NCBI GenBank assembly: GCA_050251775.1
Contig: JBFWMD010000012.1
Location: forward strand, 3,043 to 67,042
Direction: 5' to 3'
Source: Paucidesulfovibrio sp050251775
GTDB taxonomy: Bacteria; Desulfobacterota; Desulfovibrionia; Desulfovibrionales; Desulfovibrionaceae
DNA length: 64,000 nt
Made by a program: the position numbers and the translations under genes. A model generated the notes under the pieces. That model made no database searches. It was given only the letters and a program-made list of their open reading frames with translations, and was not told the origin of the DNA. Shown piece after piece: positions 61,828 to 64,000 of the stretch. The first letter of the stretch is position 1; the number at the start of each line of letters is the position of its first letter.

Positions 61828-62658
61828 TTAGGCGATGACCGCGTCGTCGTCGCATTTGATTTCGACCACGCCGTCCGGGTCGATCAGGCAGCAGCCGGCG
61901 GAAAGCATGTGGTCCACGAGGTGGGCGGCCTTTTCCGGAACCCAGTCCACAAAGGCTTTGACCTCCTGGGCCTCGGCCAGACCCACGGCGTTCTTGTGGT
62001 AGAGGAAGCAGCTGCGCGTGCCGTCCTCCAGGGGCAGGCCCGTGTGGAACATCCAGGTGATGCCCAGCCAGCGGCGCGACTCCGTGCCCTTGAGCCAGGC
62101 GTACTGCTCCCCGGCATAGTCCGAGCTCTTGAACTCGCTGATATCCAGCAGTTCGTTCCACTGGTGCGCTCCCACCACGGCGAAGCGCTGGCCGTCGTCC
62201 GGCACGTCGCTGCCGTTGAGCACGGCGAACGCGTCCAGGATCTTGCCCTTGGTCAGGCCCGTGCTCCCGGTCTCAATGACGTTGCTGGCGCTGGTGAGCT
62301 TGTTGATCAGCAGCTCATCGATCTTGCGGCCCAGAGCCCAGGCCCCGGCATTGGCCGCGATGAGCCGTTCGTCCGTGTTGGTGCGCACCTCGTCGAGCTT
62401 GTCCACGTAATCGGCGGCGTACCAGTCCTCCAGGGTGCAGGTCACGGTGCTTCGGCTGACGTTCATCAGCGGCACGTTGCCATGACGCGTTTTCAGGCCC
62501 GCTGCGCCCTTGCCGCTTTTCTGGAACACGCAGCGCGAGCCGACCACGCCGGTCTTGACCCGCACGGTGTTGCGCAGCTTGGAACCGCGCTGCTGATACG
62601 CCTGATGCACGTCGGCGCAATACTGGGAAATGAACGCTTTGGTGATATCCATCGACAT
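61828..62658 (-). CDS. Podovirus major capsid protein
   Basis: A 276-residue protein with AGGAGGG before the ATG. ITKAFISQYCADVHQAYQQRGSKLRNTVRVK, YAADYVDKLDEVRTNTDERLIAANAGAWALGRKIDELLI, and WLGITWMFHTGLPLED are in the style of BPP-1/P22-like podoviral capsid proteins with an HK97 fold. In related phages it follows the scaffold gene; here it lies 57 kb away on the other strand, behind a copy of the 81-bp element. No other phage genes accompany it besides the small protein downstream. Confidence 0.85.
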   Translation of the reverse strand: MSMDITKAFISQYCADVHQAYQQRGSKLRNTVRVKTGVVGSRCVFQKSGKGAAGLKTRHGNVPLMNVSRSTVTCTLEDWYAADYVDKLDEVRTNTDERLIAANAGAWALGRKIDELLINKLTSASNVIETGSTGLTKGKILDAFAVLNGSDVPDDGQRFAVVGAHQWNELLDISEFKSSDYAGEQYAWLKGTESRRWLGITWMFHTGLPLEDGTRSCFLYHKNAVGLAEAQEVKAFVDWVPEKAAHLVDHMLSAGCCLIDPDGVVEIKCDDDAVIA

Positions 62659-62773
62659 TGTTTTAACCCTCCTGGGTTGCGGTTGATGATGCGGCCCGAG
62701 GTGTCCTGTTCCGAGCGCGGGGAGGGTGTCCGCAGGGGTCTTCCGCGCTTGGCAGGGCCGGGCACGGTGCAAA

Positions 62774-62854
62774 GCTAACCCCGGTTTTGGGACCTGGATA
62801 AAAATGGAAAGCAAAAGCATAGCAAAAAGACGTTTTTTCCCTGTTGACAGGGTT
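62774..62854 (-). promoter_or_regulatory. 81-bp conserved element, copy 3 (upstream of capsid gene)
   Basis: The third copy, on the minus strand: AACCCTGTCAACAGGG, then AAAAAACGTCTTTTT, the 18-nt variable spacer, ATTTTTATCC, and AAAACCGGGGTTAGC. It aligns to copies 1 and 2 without a gap. The end is about 115 nt before the capsid start codon. Confidence 0.82.
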
Positions 62855-63052
62855 GCGGGCATCCGGCAACCACACCAACAGGCGCGACTGGTCCCACTGC
62901 GCCGTTTTCCTTCCAGAGCACGCCCGCCGTGTGTCACGCCCGCCGAGCTGGCAAACCGGGCGGAGTGTGCTAGAATACCGCTGGTCCGGGCTGTTGCTGT
63001 CCGAGCCGGCCCGAACGCATCAACCGCAACAAGATTTCATATGGGGGTACGC

Positions 63053-63676
63053 ATGACCAAGAAAACCAAGGTCCGGCTCGATCCGGTGGTGCGGCGCAAT
63101 ACCGCCGTGCTCCTCGCCGTGGCCACTTTTTTCGGAGGCCTGTTCATCGGCTTCAACGTCAGCTTTTTCATCAACGCGGAGCGCAAGACCGTGAACCTTG
63201 CCCCGCCGAACAGCGCAACGGCCATGGCCCCCCAGGCCGTTGCCGGATCCGGACCGGACGTGGCGGGCCTGCGCGCCGCCGCAGAAGCCAACCCTTCCGA
63301 TACCCACGCCTGGATCGACCTGGGCAACGCCTATTTCGACTCGGACAAGCCCAAGGAAGCCATCACCGCCTACGAGCGCGCCCTGGCCCTCAGCCCGGAC
63401 CACGCCGATGTCTGGACCGACCTGGGCGTCATGTACCGCCGCGACCACCAGCCGCAAAAGGCTGTGCAGAGCTTTGACCGCGCCGTCCTGGCCCAGCCGT
63501 CCCATAAGACCGCGCGCTTCAACAAGGGCATCGTGCTCTATTTCGACCTCAAGGATACCGCCGCCGCCATCGCCGCCTGGGAAGACCTGCTCAGCGTGGA
63601 TCCCAACGCCACCGCACCCGACGGAACGCCCTTGCGCGGCATGGTCGAGAAGCTCAAGGCCGGGCAGCCGCTTTAG
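63053..63676 (+). CDS. Membrane-anchored TPR protein
   Basis: A 207-residue protein with GGGGGT before the ATG at 63053. One transmembrane segment (residues about 17-38, LLAVATFFGGLFIGFNVSFF) is followed by a periplasmic part with three TPR units (THAWIDLGNAYFDSDKPKEAITAYERALALSPDHADVWTDLGVMY and the next repeats). It should mediate protein-protein contact in the periplasm. An in-frame ATG at 63041 is an alternative start. Confidence 0.85.
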   Translation: MTKKTKVRLDPVVRRNTAVLLAVATFFGGLFIGFNVSFFINAERKTVNLAPPNSATAMAPQAVAGSGPDVAGLRAAAEANPSDTHAWIDLGNAYFDSDKPKEAITAYERALALSPDHADVWTDLGVMYRRDHQPQKAVQSFDRAVLAQPSHKTARFNKGIVLYFDLKDTAAAIAAWEDLLSVDPNATAPDGTPLRGMVEKLKAGQPL

Positions 63677-64000
63677 GGCGGGGAAGAAAAGAGAATCGGG
63701 GGAACCTTTTCTTGCAGAAAGGGTTCCCCCGGACCCCCTCCCAAAGACCGTTCATGGGCTGAACGCCTGACGGCGTTCAGCGGGGTCAACAGAGAGACCA
63801 AATGCTTGTTCTCTCTTTTCTTCCCATCCTCAAAACGGGTTGCACCCGTTTTGAGGTCGCACCGCTGCGCGGGATTGCTCGGACCGCAGGTCCGGCAAGA
63901 CCGCGCGGCAGAGGGCAACACGCCGGTGACACGCACGCCTTCCCGCAACCCCGGCATCCCCGAACACATGGCCCCGCCGCGCGTAGCGCGAGCGGTAAAC
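63677..64000. repeat. REP-like hairpin array, gene-free
   Basis: Several inverted repeats in succession: GGGGGAACC with GGTTCCCCC (63700-63730), CTGAACGCC with GGCGTTCAG (63759-63780), CCTCAAAACGGGT with ACCCGTTTTGAGG (63828-63856), and CGGACC with GGTCCG (63880-63895). The first resembles the GGGGGAACC...GGTTCCCCCGGACCCCCTCC repeat common in Desulfovibrio genomes. No gene is seen to the edge. Confidence 0.7.

Noticed and set aside
1..64000. Ordinary integrated prophage
   Set aside because: No integrase, attachment repeats, repressor, replication, terminase or lysis cassette; virion genes are split by cellular genes and lie on both strands.

Overview
The window looks like a chromosome segment of a high-GC, flagellated, sulfate-reducer-like deltaproteobacterium, probably Desulfovibrionales. 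This is inferred from overall gene content: a sigma-54 promoter ahead of the flagellar hook gene, many cyclic-di-GMP and two-component proteins, NicO/DUF1007 nickel-cobalt transport, a small RRM protein, and REP-like hairpins near the right edge. No tRNA, rRNA, CRISPR array, insertion sequence or integrase was seen.

The most notable content is a full-looking set of podovirus virion genes scattered through otherwise cellular DNA. Locus A (1306-4529, +) holds a small Gly/Ala-rich protein, a T7 gp8-like portal, a Bbp19-like protein and a scaffold. Locus A' (6071-6655, +) holds a tail tubular protein A. Locus B (9367-13927, +) holds the tail nozzle, a gp14-like internal protein, a tail fibre and a fibre-assembly-like protein, and ends at a strong terminator. 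Locus C (61528-62658, -) holds the major capsid protein and a small decoration-like protein; a paralogue of the latter lies at 57936-58223. Cellular genes (SlyX, cyclase, TraB/GumN, cupin) sit between the loci. Loci A, B and C are each preceded, in gene orientation, by the same 81-bp element: identical length, no indels, about 70% of positions invariant in all three copies. No terminase, replication, integration or holin gene is present. I read this as a dispersed, co-regulated virion regulon, i.e. a candidate podovirus-type gene transfer agent, rather than an ordinary prophage.

14-26 kb: a lytic transglycosylase, thermonuclease, five-PAS hybrid histidine kinase, AzgA-type purine permease, HD-GYP protein, M23 peptidase, LuxR-type response regulator and secreted or lipoproteins. 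26-32 kb: a glycosyltransferase, then a six-gene minus-strand envelope series headed by an ECF sigma factor and an anti-sigma factor with a carbohydrate-binding-like periplasmic domain, including a poly-glycine secreted protein. 32-44 kb: sigma-54-driven flgE, an Hpt protein, carboxymuconolactone decarboxylase/LysR divergent pair, Skp-like lipoprotein, ApbE, VWA-OmpA protein, an AT-richer nhaA, a large glycosyltransferase, a FlgM-like protein behind a sigma-28-like promoter, and PIN-PhoH.

44-64 kb: a nickel/cobalt exporter pair, an SxtJ/DUF5989/carbamoyltransferase trio, a GGDEF protein, a hipBA-type module with a perfect 20-bp palindromic operator, a Lys-rich small protein with a TTG start, an RRM protein surrounded by unusual hairpins, a Pat-type protein acetyltransferase, two lipoproteins, a FemAB/BioF2-like acetyltransferase, an AT-rich three-Cys-motif protein plus partner (TcmP) pair, the capsid locus and a TPR protein.
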